This document shows positions 33,980 to 43,123 of a stretch of DNA of 64,000 nucleotides, piece by piece. The position numbers and the translations under genes were made by a program. The stretch's first letter is position 1. Every line of letters starts with the position of its first letter. The notes below the pieces were generated by a model that saw only the letters and a program-made list of their open reading frames with translations, had not been told where the DNA came from and made no database searches. The stretch is from Ardenticatenaceae bacterium (GTDB taxonomy: Bacteria; Chloroflexota; Anaerolineae; Promineifilales; Promineifilaceae), in NCBI GenBank assembly GCA_020634395.1, contig JACKBU010000006.1:1-64000 (forward strand). Reading direction: 5' to 3'.

Positions 33980-34071
33980 CCCACATTTCGGATGTCGGAT
34001 TTCGGATTTCGGAATGGGCCGGGTTTTCAATCCGCAATCCGCAATCCGAAATCGAAAATCCGAAATCGAAA
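33980..34071. repeat. Imperfect palindromic insert 1 within the CRISPR array
   Basis: Instead of a normal spacer there is a 92-bp stretch. One arm is built of CGGATTTCGGATTTCGGAAT words and the other of AATCCGCAATCCGAAATCG words, able to fold on itself around GGGCCGGGTTTTC. It ends in CGAAA and joins a repeat that starts at its seventh base. Confidence 0.75.
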
Positions 34072-35427
34072 GTCCCCGATGAGGATTCACGGCCGTTCTG
34101 ACACATGGGTGATGGGCACTTAAGGGGACCTGAATGCATAGGTTTCCGTCCCCGATGAGGATTCACGGCCGTTCTGACGTCTGGCTCTGCGCTTTGGCGC
34201 CCTTTGCCATCCTCTTGTTTCCGTCCCCGATGAGGATTCACGGCCGTTCTGACCCCCGCTGAACTTCAAGAAATGCACACAAGAGATATGTTTCCGTCCC
34301 CGATGAGGATTCACGGCCGTTCTGACTCTTAGTCAATGCCCAGAACGAGATCTCACTTTTCGAGTTTCCGTCCCCGATGAGGATTCACGGCCGTTCTGAC
34401 CAACCTACGACGGTGTTGATATTGTCTGCCAGGATGGTTTCCGTCCCCGATGAGGATTCACGGCCGTTCTGACGGATCGTGGGGAATTTAGTAATTTTTG
34501 TGGCAGTCTATGTTTCCGTCCCCGATGAGGATTCACGGCCGTTCTGACTGCCGCCAATCGTCACGCTTAACGGCTTTCGCTATTTGTTTCCGTCCCCGAT
34601 GAGGATTCACGGCCATTCTGACGCAGCATGGCGGGATACTGGCGTATCACAATTACACGTTTCCGTCCCCGATGAGGATTCACGGCCGTTCTGACGTACG
34701 ACAATGGTTGTTGTTGGGTGTGCCAGCTAGAGTTTCCGTCCCCGATGAGGATTCACGGCCGTTCTGACCCAGAATCCCGACGCCACGGTAATGTACGTGG
34801 ACAGTTTCCGTCCCCGATGAGGATTCACGGCCGTTCTGACCGACTCAGTATACCTCCTGTGAGGAGGTTACTGTTTAGTTTCCGTCCCCGATGAGGATTC
34901 ACGGCCGTTCTGACATAGGGGGTCAACTCCATAATCGTTTGAACACCATGTGTTTCCGTCCCCGATGAGGATTCACGGCCGTTCTGACAAGTGGATGTCC
35001 TGTACGGGACGATGCCCGTTTACTGTTTCCGTCCCCGATGAGGATTCACGGCCGTTCTGACGAACACTGGGTGCACAACGATTGCCAGCTGATGATTGTT
35101 TCCGTCCCCGATGAGGATTCACGGCCGTTCTGACTTATATCGTGTGGTGTCCGGTGTGCAAAGAATGGCACGTTTCCGTCCCCGATGAGGATTCACGGCC
35201 GTTCTGACTTTAGTTTATGATAACCCAGACGTTCAAGATGTAATGTTTCCGTCCCCGATGAGGATTTACGGCCGTTCTGACTGGCAACCGGATAAGGGAG
35301 GCCGTTTCCAGTATAGCGTTTCCGTCCCCGATGAGGATTCACGGCCGTTCTGACTTATTTTCTGTTGAAACTAGCCGCTGCCCTCCTCGTGTTTCCGTCC
35401 CCAATGAGGATTCACGGCCGTTCTGAC

Positions 35428-35510
35428 CCCCATTGCGGATTACGGATTTCGGATTGCGGAATGGCCGTGTCTTCAATCCGCAATCCGCAATCGAAAATCC
35501 GCAATCGAAA
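35428..35510. repeat. Imperfect palindromic insert 2 within the CRISPR array
   Basis: An 83-bp relative of insert 1, with TTGCGGATTACGGATTTCGG on one side and CAATCCGCAATCCGCAATCG on the other. It ends CGAAA and joins a repeat missing the same first six bases. It is close enough to insert 1 to be the same family. Confidence 0.75.
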
Positions 35511-37515
35511 GTCCCCGATGAGGATTCACGGCCGTTCTGGCGCATCCGGAGTTTCTTCCGACCCCGACGCCGACAAAGTTTCCGTCCCCGATGAGGATTC
35601 ACGGCCGTTCTGACGGCTGAATGCGAACTGTTCTGGGAACATCAGGCTGAGTTTCCGTCCCCGATGAGGATTCACGGCCGTTCTGACATTCACTTCAACG
35701 TTGGCGGCGAAACCCGGACGATCAAGTTTCCGTCCCCGATGAGGATTCACGGCCGTTCTGACTGGCGACTGACGACGCTGTTCAGCTGTGGAACTTCGAG
35801 TTTCCGTCCCCGATGAGGATTCACGGCCGTTCTGTCGCCCGGCGACGCCAACGCCTGAAATACCGACCGTAACGTTTCCGTCCCCGATGAGGATTCACGG
35901 CCGTTCTGACCGCCTTCTGGGGATTAGATGCCGCTGTCGCCCGTCACGTTTCCGTCCCCGATGAGGATTCACGGCCGTTCTGACGAGGTAAGATGTTTAA
36001 AGTGATTGTAGTGTTATTTTTGTTTCCGTCCCCGATGAGGATTCACGGCCGTTCTGACTTAGGCCAGTTTGGTTTGCTTGAGATTGAGCTTAAAGTTTCC
36101 GTCCCCGATGAGGATTCACGGCCGTCCTGACTTTGGGTCAATTACGACCCGTGTTGGGATGGAAACAAGTTTCCGTCCCCGATGAGGATTCACGGCCGTT
36201 CTGACCAACCCGTACCGCCTGGAGGGACGCGCCGCCAACCCTTTGTTTCCGTCCCCGATGAGGATTCACGGCCGTTCTGACTCGATGTCTACACCTCTCC
36301 CTTCACAGCAACGACTGAGTTTCCGTCCCCGATGAGGATTCACGGCCGTTCTGACAGAAAGAGATGCGTAAATCCGACGTAGTAGGCTGCATGTTTCCGT
36401 CCCCGATGAGGATTCACGGCCGTTCTGACGTGTACAAATACCGCACGTCAGCCGATGGTGACTAGTTTCCGTCCCCGATGAGGATTCACGGCCGTTCTGA
36501 CCCACGGTAGAGTACAAACTCTACCTGCCGGTAGTCAGTTTCCGTCCCCGATGAGGATTCACGGCCGTTCTGACGTCGTCCTGGACGACGTTTTGAAGTT
36601 TTGGCAAAAAATGTTTCCGTCCCCGATGAGGATTCACGGCCGTTCTGACTTTTTTCTCTGGGAGTGAGGGTGTGGTTGTTTGCAAAGTTTCCGTCCCCGA
36701 TGAGGATTCACGGCCGTTCTGACGGATGTGGACGTTTCGTATTCTCAGCAAGACCCCCAGGTTTCCGTCCCCGATGAGGATTCACGGCCGTTCTGACACC
36801 TGGCCGAGGCATTAACGGTCACGAATGGCGCTTGTTTCCGTCCCCGATGAGGATTCACGGCCGTTCTGACAAGAGGCTAGAGCCATTTACGAGCGCCTTG
36901 GAGCATGTTTCCGTCCCCGATGAGGATTCACGGCCGTTCTGACCGACACAGTGCCGTTCGAAAACGTTGGCGCTCGCATGTTTCCGTCCCCGATGAGGAT
37001 TCACGGCCGTTCTGACTTTAGTAACCGAACTGGATGGCACGTTAGCTCGCAAGTTTCCGTCCCCGATGAGGATTCACGGCCGTTCTGACCAGCAGGACGA
37101 CCAAGGGGTTGTCACAGTCACATTGTTTCCGTCCCCGATGAGGATTCACGGCCGTTCTGACTTCCTTATCCTTGGTATACCGGCCGGAAATGGTTTGTGT
37201 TTCCGTCCCCGATGAGGATTCACGGCCGTTCTGACTGGCGCGCGCAACCGGTACTTTGATAGCCCACGCTTGTTTCCGTCCCCGATGAGGATTCACGGCC
37301 GTTCTGACGCGCGAGCCGATAGACGGCAATGACATCATCCACTTGTTTCCGTCCCCGATGAGGATTCACGGCCGTTCTGACTTCTTGATCCGACTGATGT
37401 TGTTCGGCGTGAGCGCATGTTTCCGTCCCCGATGAGGATTCACGACCGTTCTGACTATATCGTATGCTGGCGAAAGAATTTCATCCTGACCTGTTTCCGT
37501 CCCCGATGAGGATTC

Positions 37516-37922
37516 CGGGGGAAATATGCAATTGTTAACGTCCGCACCAGGAAGGGTAAACCGCTAAAATTTCGCCCGCTCTCGCTCTGCCGTCCTACGC
37601 TTATCCTGGCCTGCTGCCCTTATTATACGCCCAATTTTCGCGCCGCGCGATGCCCGCCGCCGCCAGAATCCCACCGGCGTTGCCGGGAGCAGCGGGCCGG
37701 CGGCCCCGTGTAAAGGCTTTATACTCGGCGCGTAAAGGCTTTATACGCGGCGTGTAAAGGCTTTATCGTCGGCGTGTAAAGGCTTTAGGGTGACGGGGTA
37801 ACGGCTTTACAGCCTGCGTGTAACGGCTTTACACCCTCCGCGTAACGGCTTTACCGCCGCAGGCTAACTGCTTTTCAGGGCGAGTGGGCGGCGCTTTGGC
37901 CCCCAGTAGGCTCTTGGGGGCC
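37516..37922. other. Region beside the array: tandem short palindromes
   Basis: After the truncated repeat there are about 190 bases of GC-rich DNA without a gene. From about 37713 to 37880 come seven to eight copies, 21-23 bp apart, of GTAAAGGCTTTA(C) or GTAACGGCTTTAC. The first form is a perfect odd palindrome (GTAAAG, G, CTTTAC). The leader should lie here if the array is read on the minus strand, but no A/T-rich leader is seen. Confidence 0.6.
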
Positions 37923-37962
37923 AAAAAAAAGGCTTTGCGCCAGTCCCATCGCAAAGCCTTTT
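37923..37962 (-). terminator. Intrinsic terminator after the HU-like gene
   Basis: A 13-base perfect stem (AAAAGGCTTTGCG with CGCAAAGCCTTTT) and, on the minus strand, a run of eight T. It lies 40 bases past the stop at 38000 and would also work partly on the plus strand. Confidence 0.85.
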
Positions 37963-37999
37963 GCCCGAAAGGGGGAAGTCGTGCCAGAAGTCGGGTGTG

Positions 38000-38698
38000 C
38001 TAGGCCGCCGTCAGGGTGTAGGGCAGCTCGCCGCTGCGGATTTCGCTGTCGCTCATGGCGGCGCGCACCAGCAGCGTGTACTCACCCGCGGCCAGATCGG
38101 CGGGCGCCAGGAACATCAGGTCGCCGGGCATGTTGCGCCCCACCAGCGAGACGCGGGTCTCCGCGCCGCTGGCCGCCTTAAAGAAGATGCCCTGCTCTGG
38201 CTGGGCGGGGTCGAACTTGAGGCGATGGCCGAGGATCTGGCCCATGCCGCCGGGCGTGAGGGCGCTGTTGCGCAGGCCGCTGTTGATGTCGATGTAATCC
38301 AACGGGCTGGGCGACGGCCGTTGGGCCTCCTGCTTCACCGTCTGGGCGCGGGCGCTCATGGTCTGGCGCAGGCGTTTGCCGGCGGTGACGGCGGCGCTGA
38401 CCTGGTGGCGGCTGGGGTCGAAGCTGTCGGTACGGCCGTGGAACACGCCCCGGATGCTGGCGCTGAAGTTGGTCAGCGGGGTGTTGACGTTCCAGCCTTC
38501 CAGAATCATGCTCTCCACGGCCGTGTAATAATCTTCCAACACGCTCAGCGTATCGGCCCTGGTGACGGTGGACCCCTGCTGAATCATACGCTCAATGACG
38601 GCGTCCAATTCGGCCGTGCCCGAGGACTGCACAAAGGCCATGAAGTCGTCGGGATCGCTGGTCAGGTTATTTTCATACAAGGAATATTTAATCGGCAT
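38000..38698 (-). CDS. HU-like DNA-binding protein with C-terminal Ig-like domain
   Basis: The 232-residue protein starts MPIKYSLYENNLTSDPDDFM. Residues 1-120 follow the HU/IHF-like fold seen in Bacteroidota and Chloroflexota (LDAVIERMIQQGSTVTRADT, TPLTNFSASIRGVF). Residues about 150-232 form an Ig-like beta domain (LRFDP-type turn, PGDLMFLAPADLAAGEYTLL, GELPYTLTA), as in DUF4469-type proteins. It is likely a nucleoid or surface DNA-binding protein. GGGAGG lies 5 bases before the ATG. The gene is alone, between glmS and the CRISPR array, with its own terminator. Confidence 0.78.
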   Translation of the reverse strand: MPIKYSLYENNLTSDPDDFMAFVQSSGTAELDAVIERMIQQGSTVTRADTLSVLEDYYTAVESMILEGWNVNTPLTNFSASIRGVFHGRTDSFDPSRHQVSAAVTAGKRLRQTMSARAQTVKQEAQRPSPSPLDYIDINSGLRNSALTPGGMGQILGHRLKFDPAQPEQGIFFKAASGAETRVSLVGRNMPGDLMFLAPADLAAGEYTLLVRAAMSDSEIRSGELPYTLTAA

Positions 38699-38828
38699 AG
38701 TGCCTCCCATTTTGATGATGATTGACAATAAGAGTCGGAAAGAGTGACTGGTTCATTCCGACACGACTGCCGGAATTCTAGCCAGAGGGAGAGCGGAGGG
38801 AAATGGTACTTTGGGAGGATAAAGCCGC

Positions 38829-38861
38829 AGATTGGTCCAAACTGGCAGATTGGACCAATCT
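38829..38861. promoter_or_regulatory. 12-bp perfect inverted repeat upstream of the HU-like gene
   Basis: AGATTGGTCCAA and TTGGACCAATCT are separated by 9 bases, 130 bases upstream of the HU-like start. This could be an operator; no T-run follows. Confidence 0.4.
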
Positions 38862-38900
38862 GCCAACTTCTAAATATCCAGGTGGCGCACTTCGCCGTTG

Positions 38901-38954
38901 TGGGGAAGGTCAGGATGTAAACCGTGCCAGCGCTTTACATCCTGACCCTCCCCC
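38901..38954 (-). terminator. Long hairpin directly after glmS
   Basis: A 14-base perfect stem (GGTCAGGATGTAAA with TTTACATCCTGACC) is extended by GTGGGG with CCCCCAC, ending one base from the glmS stop. There is no T-run, so it may block 3' decay rather than terminate. Confidence 0.5.
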
Positions 38955-38955
38955 A

Positions 38956-40800
38956 CTATTCGACTGTGACTGACTTCGCCAGATTCCGCGGCTGGTCGAC
39001 GTCGCAGCCCAGGCGCACCGCCACATGATAGGCAAACAACTGCAGCGGGATCGTATTCACCACCGGCGCCAGCAGCGGCGGTGTGGCCGGCACATAAAAG
39101 ACGTAATCTGTCTCCTGCCGGATAGCCTCGTCCCCTTCTGTCGCCACCGCCAGCACCACGCCGTTGCGCGCTTTGGCCTGTTGAATCTGGCTGATCATCT
39201 TGTCGTATAAATGGTCCTGCGTGGCCAGGGCCACCACCGGCATCGTCTCGTCGATTAAAGCAATGGGCCCGTGTTTCATCTCACCCGCCGGATAGCCCTC
39301 GGCGTGGATGTAGCTGATTTCTTTCAGCTTCAACGCCCCTTCCCGAGCCACAGCGTAATTGATGCCCCGTCCCAAATACAGGAAGTTATGCGCCTTAAAG
39401 AAGTGCCAGGCCATCGCTTCGTACTCGTCATCATGGTCCAGCACCTGCCCGGCCAGGTTGGGCAGTTGGGCCAGGTCGTCGACCAGTTGGCGCAGCCGCG
39501 CCGCCGAAACCGCGCCGCGCAGTTCGCCCAGCGCGCAGGCCAGCAGATACTGGTCCACCAGTGACGTGGTAAACGCCTTGGTGCTGGCCACGCCAATTTC
39601 CGGCCCGGCCTGCATGGGGATGTAGCCATGGGAGATGCGCGTCGACTGGCTGCCGACGGCGTTGACGATCGACCACAGAGTAGCGCCCATCTCTTTGGCC
39701 AGTTCGCAGGCGGCCAGGGTATCGGCCGTTTCGCCGGATTGGGTGATCGCCAGCACGGCCGTTCCCTCATCGATGATCGGGTCGTAATAGCGGAACTCGG
39801 ACGCATAAGCCACTTCCGTCGGCAGGCGGGCGATGGACTCGAACATAAACTTACCGGCCAGGCCGGAATAGTAGCTCGTGCCGCAGGCGATAATGATCAG
39901 TTTTTGGATGCGCTGCGCCAGTTCCGGCGTCAGGTTCATTTCTGGCAAATACACACGGCCGTTTTCAAAATCTACCCGTCCCCGCACCGTGTCGATCAAC
40001 GCCTGGGGCTGCTCAAAAATCTCTTTCTGCATGAAATGTTTGAACTCCCCCTTCGCGGCGCTGACCGGGTCCCAGCCAATGCTGTGCACTTCTGCCCGCA
40101 CCGGACGGCCGTCCAGGTCGGTGACCACGTAAGCGTGGCGGGTGAGGCGCGCCATCTGCCGGCTTTCCAGGAACACCATCTCCCGCGTATAGTCCAGAAT
40201 CGCCGGAATGTCCGAGGCGATGAACATCTCGTCCTGGCCCAATCCCAGGGTGATGCCGCCGGCATTGCCCAGGCGCGCGCACAGCAGCGTATCCGGCCGG
40301 TCGATGCTCATGACGACCACGGCGTTGGCCCCCTTGAGCTGCCGCAAGGTGCGGCGCACGGCCGTTTCCAAACTCTCCCCCGCCTCCAGATACCGCTCCA
40401 CCATCTGCACAATCACTTCCGTGTCCGTGTCCGATTCAAAGCGCACGCCTTCAGCCTCCAGCTCTTCGCGCAGGGACAGAAAGTTTTCGACGATGCCGTT
40501 GTGGACCACCACCACACGGCCGTTCATGCTCACGTGCGGATGGGCATTACGCTGGCTCGGTGCGCCGTGCGTCGCCCAGCGGGTATGGCCAATGCCAATG
40601 TGCCCGGACAACGGCGCTTCTTGCAGCGTCGCCTGCAAATTAGATAGTTTCCCCACGTCACGGCGCAGTTCAATGTGGCCGTTTTGGGCCAGCACCGCCA
40701 CGCCTGCGGAGTCATAACCACGGTATTCCAACCGCTTCAAACCACCCACCACCACGGCCGAGGCCTCTCGTGAACCAATATAACCAACAATACCACACAT
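38956..40800 (-). CDS. glmS: Glutamine-fructose-6-phosphate aminotransferase
   Basis: The 614-residue enzyme makes glucosamine-6-phosphate from fructose-6-phosphate and glutamine, the first step to UDP-GlcNAc for cell walls. MCGIVGYIGSREA places the Ntn nucleophile Cys at position 2. EYRGYDSAGVAVL, GHTRWATHG and VHNGIVENFLSLREELE complete the glutaminase half. Two SIS sugar-binding domains follow (ACGTSYYSGLAGKFMFE, SQSGETADT, EGYPAGEMKHGPIALID). The end, PRNLAKSVTVE, is the family's standard finish, so the gene is intact. No glmS ribozyme core was seen upstream. The start has a GGAGG site within AACCTCC (minus strand GGAGGTTG). Confidence 0.97.
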   Translation of the reverse strand: MCGIVGYIGSREASAVVVGGLKRLEYRGYDSAGVAVLAQNGHIELRRDVGKLSNLQATLQEAPLSGHIGIGHTRWATHGAPSQRNAHPHVSMNGRVVVVHNGIVENFLSLREELEAEGVRFESDTDTEVIVQMVERYLEAGESLETAVRRTLRQLKGANAVVVMSIDRPDTLLCARLGNAGGITLGLGQDEMFIASDIPAILDYTREMVFLESRQMARLTRHAYVVTDLDGRPVRAEVHSIGWDPVSAAKGEFKHFMQKEIFEQPQALIDTVRGRVDFENGRVYLPEMNLTPELAQRIQKLIIIACGTSYYSGLAGKFMFESIARLPTEVAYASEFRYYDPIIDEGTAVLAITQSGETADTLAACELAKEMGATLWSIVNAVGSQSTRISHGYIPMQAGPEIGVASTKAFTTSLVDQYLLACALGELRGAVSAARLRQLVDDLAQLPNLAGQVLDHDDEYEAMAWHFFKAHNFLYLGRGINYAVAREGALKLKEISYIHAEGYPAGEMKHGPIALIDETMPVVALATQDHLYDKMISQIQQAKARNGVVLAVATEGDEAIRQETDYVFYVPATPPLLAPVVNTIPLQLFAYHVAVRLGCDVDQPRNLAKSVTVE

Positions 40801-41871
40801 GTTTTATCAACCTCCAGAAAAACAGCTAACAGATAACAATCAACGACTAACAGTTAACCGTTGCTTGTTAACTGTTTTTTGTGGATCGTTTACCGGTGTG
40901 GCGGCCCTCAATTGTGTTATGGGATCGGGGGACGCCCCTTCATAATAATGACTGATCAACCACGCGCCATACCATTTGTCGGCCGGTTACCCGCGCCGGT
41001 TTGGGGGTTGGCTTTTTCGAAGGGGCATAGAGTCAGAAAGTGGTTTTCCTGGAAGGCATCCGCTGATCTTTCGATTTTCCCGGCGTCTGGCAGTGACTGC
41101 CGGTTAACCCCACCTCGCGGTGAGGAACCTTCACCTCGTCAACCTGCTGCCTGCTTGCTGATTGGCCGCCCCACTCCCTCTCCCTTGGGGAGAGGGCCGG
41201 GGAGAGGCAAACTTCTCCTCTTACCAATCCTGCAAAACAGAAGCAGGTCCATGCGCTACCTAGCCCCGCGAGGATCTCCATGCTCAGACACCCTCGCGCA
41301 CATATTCAATTGTTCAAATCCTGCCTGCCAGATGCTAACGCAGGCTTGCTTGTGAGTCAAACGGCCGTTTCCGTCCTCACGCCACAAGCGCTGCAGGCAT
41401 CGCTAATCTACCAGCCCATTCTTGCGATATAACTTTCCACCACCCCCCTTCCGCCGGGTTGCCCTTTGCTGAGTAGTACCGCCAGATATAGCCGCCTCAT
41501 TTCTCCGTTTTTTTCCCGCCCCGGTCCATATTTAGCCCAGCCCGCCTTTTCCTGGTTATTTTTCCCTTATATGGCCCCTGCGCCGCCGGTGGGCTCCGCT
41601 CGCTTCCTTCAATCATGCTTCGATCGTCCTTCGATCATCCTTTTTGAATCCTTTTTAAGACCTTCCTAAGAACGCCTTAGCCCCCAGATATAGGCCCAGT
41701 CATTCCCAAGGCAAAGCCCGCAGAATCCCCTGCAGAAGTGTCGATCGCCTGACCAACCGCCAGGCCGTTTTTGCCGCTACTACGATTGACAACATGCGCT
41801 ACAATAAGGCCAATTCACAAGGCGCTCCACACCCTTCTGTTTCGATTTCTCAAGCATCAAAGGAAAAAAGG
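40801..41871. other. About 1.07 kb with no gene seen
   Basis: Contains a word-repeat palindrome (40821-40880), a CTCTCCC/GGGAGAG hairpin near 41170-41205, an ACGGCCGT site near 41362 and T/C-rich DNA from 41430 to 41700. Frames through it have no ribosome sites and a low-complexity make-up. It holds the glmS promoter on one strand and that of the 41872 gene on the other. Confidence 0.45.
40849..40880 (+). terminator. Hairpin with T-run upstream of glmS
   Basis: A perfect 10-base stem (AACAGTTAAC with GTTAACTGTT) followed by further T on the plus strand. No plus-strand gene ends here; it belongs to a word-repeat island (CTAACAG, ATAACAA, CTAACAG) and may be terminator-like by chance. Confidence 0.4.
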
Positions 41872-42120
41872 ATGAAATCCAAGACCCGACGACTTCTCAT
41901 ACGCAACTTCCTTGTCGAACTGCTCGTGTATGCCATCCTCTTAGTGGTTTACTTCCTGCTCGTCTTGCGCTTTTTAGGCGCTCCCCTGAATCAACTGTTT
42001 CACCTCAACCCCGTCGTCTATGCCGGTGCATCCCTCTTGTTGATTGTCGTACAGGGCGTGGCTTTAGAGTGGATTACTTCCTTCCTCGTAAGCCGCCTCG
42101 GTCTGGAAAAACTGGAGTAG
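41872..42120 (+). CDS. Small two-helix membrane protein upstream of the TauE exporter
   Basis: The 82-residue protein begins MKSKTRRLLIRNFLVELLVY, a basic start then a hydrophobic helix (about 12-32). A second helix lies at about 46-64 (VVYAGASLLLIVVQGVALEW). AGGAAAAAAGG precedes the ATG. The stop is 4 bases before the exporter's ATG, so the two are surely co-transcribed, and it may be a partner of the transporter. No family recognised. Confidence 0.7.
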   Translation: MKSKTRRLLIRNFLVELLVYAILLVVYFLLVLRFLGAPLNQLFHLNPVVYAGASLLLIVVQGVALEWITSFLVSRLGLEKLE

Positions 42121-42124
42121 AGCG

Positions 42125-43057
42125 ATGGATTTTCCCATCAGCGGTGTCACCATCAATCCCTTTTTCCTGATTGGGATTGGTTTTGTCGTGGGCCTGCTCG
42201 GGGGCTTCTTTGGCGTGGGAGGTGGATTCCTGGCCGGGCCGCTCATGTTCTGGGCAGGCGTGCCTATGAACTTCGTCGTGGGCACAGACCTCGCCCACAT
42301 GACGGGCAAATCCATCGTCGCTGCCAAGCGGCATCGCACGCTGGGTCATGTCGATGTGCGCCTTGGCTTTGTCATGATTCTCGGCACGATCGTCGGTGTC
42401 GAAATCGGGGCGCGAATAATCGAGGTACTGCAAGCCTCCGGCAACATAGATCATGTGATCGGCATCACCTACGTTGTCATTCTACTGACCATCAGCGCGC
42501 TCACCGCCGGCGAAAGCATTCATGCCATCCGCCTGACCAAACAGCTAAAGTCGGCCGCCGGTGATGACGACCCCGAGCAGCATCGGGATGTGGTCTCCTT
42601 CGGCCAGGTTACACGCTTTGTGCGCCGCATTCGCCTCTGGCCGATGGTCTCTTTTCCCGGCTCGGGCATCGAAGAAATTTCGTTGTGGATCGTCATCCTT
42701 GTCGGTTTGTCGACCGGCATTCTGGCCGGCGCTCTGGGCGTGGGCGGCGGCTTCTTGCGCATGCCGCTGTTGGTCTATGTCCTCGGGGTGCCCACCCACG
42801 TCGCCGTGGGCACAGATCTGTTCGAAATTATGTTTTCGGCCGGTTATGGCACGCTCACTCACGCCGTTAAAGGAAATGTCGATATTCTCATGGCCCTGGT
42901 CATGCACACCGGAGCCGCCCTGGGGGCGCAAATCGGGGCGATGTCTACCCGTTATTTTGCCGGACCCCGTATCCGGCTCTTGTTTTCGCTTTTGCCGCTC
43001 ATTGGGGCGTTGTTGGTGCTTGTCCGGCTGCTGGGCAGCAGTGTCCCGGCATTTTAG
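42125..43057 (+). CDS. TauE/SafE-family sulfite or organosulfonate exporter
   Basis: The 310-residue protein has about eight membrane helices in two related halves. Each starts with the family's Gly-rich motif: GFVVGLLGGFFGVGGGFLAG and LSTGILAGALGVGGGFLRMP. These are followed by PMNFVVGTDLAHM and PTHVAVGTDLFEI, the repeated xxVGTDL signature. It should move sulfite, sulfonates or a similar anion across the membrane. A loop near residue 140 (AAGDDDPEQHRD) is polar. It is followed by a tandem universal stress protein, a common pairing that may tie transport to energy state. Confidence 0.88.
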   Translation: MDFPISGVTINPFFLIGIGFVVGLLGGFFGVGGGFLAGPLMFWAGVPMNFVVGTDLAHMTGKSIVAAKRHRTLGHVDVRLGFVMILGTIVGVEIGARIIEVLQASGNIDHVIGITYVVILLTISALTAGESIHAIRLTKQLKSAAGDDDPEQHRDVVSFGQVTRFVRRIRLWPMVSFPGSGIEEISLWIVILVGLSTGILAGALGVGGGFLRMPLLVYVLGVPTHVAVGTDLFEIMFSAGYGTLTHAVKGNVDILMALVMHTGAALGAQIGAMSTRYFAGPRIRLLFSLLPLIGALLVLVRLLGSSVPAF

Positions 43058-43123
43058 CAAGCAGTGGGCAGCAGGCTGCCAATTCGCCGCCTGCTCGCAG
43101 TTATTTAGTATGGAGGACGGCCG

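Larger units (their letters stand above)
33728..37515 (-). CRISPR. CRISPR block 2: 51 repeats, mostly perfect 37-mers
   Basis: By hand count there are 51 repeats with spacers of about 35-41 bp (step about 73-75). The last nine bases on the minus strand are GACGGAAAC, a type III-like 3' end, so crRNAs are expected from the minus strand. Point variants occur in the repeats at 33795, 33943, 34586, 35245, 35391, 35511, 35800, 36095 and 37419. The repeats at 33728, 34072 and 35511 lack their first six bases. The rightmost repeat (37493-37515) lacks its last 14 bases and runs into unrelated sequence, so the leader-proximal end looks broken. Confidence 0.96.

Noticed and set aside
33839..37338. Many open frames within the array with MNPHRGRK and GQNGRESSSGTE repeats
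   Set aside because: They are the CRISPR repeat translated on the minus strand; spacers differ, there are no ribosome sites and frames change between repeats.
33728..37515. Plus-strand reading of the array
   Set aside because: The rightmost truncated repeat would suit a trailer, but GACGGAAAC as the 3' end, the cas gene strand and decay at the left block favour minus. Kept as an open question in the findings.
37961..38725. A 254-residue plus-strand frame opposite the HU-like gene
   Set aside because: The minus-strand frame has a strong ribosome site, a recognised fold and its own terminator.
40801..41000. glmS ribozyme upstream of glmS
   Set aside because: No core pseudoknot sequence was found; the hairpin at 40849 is part of a word-repeat island.
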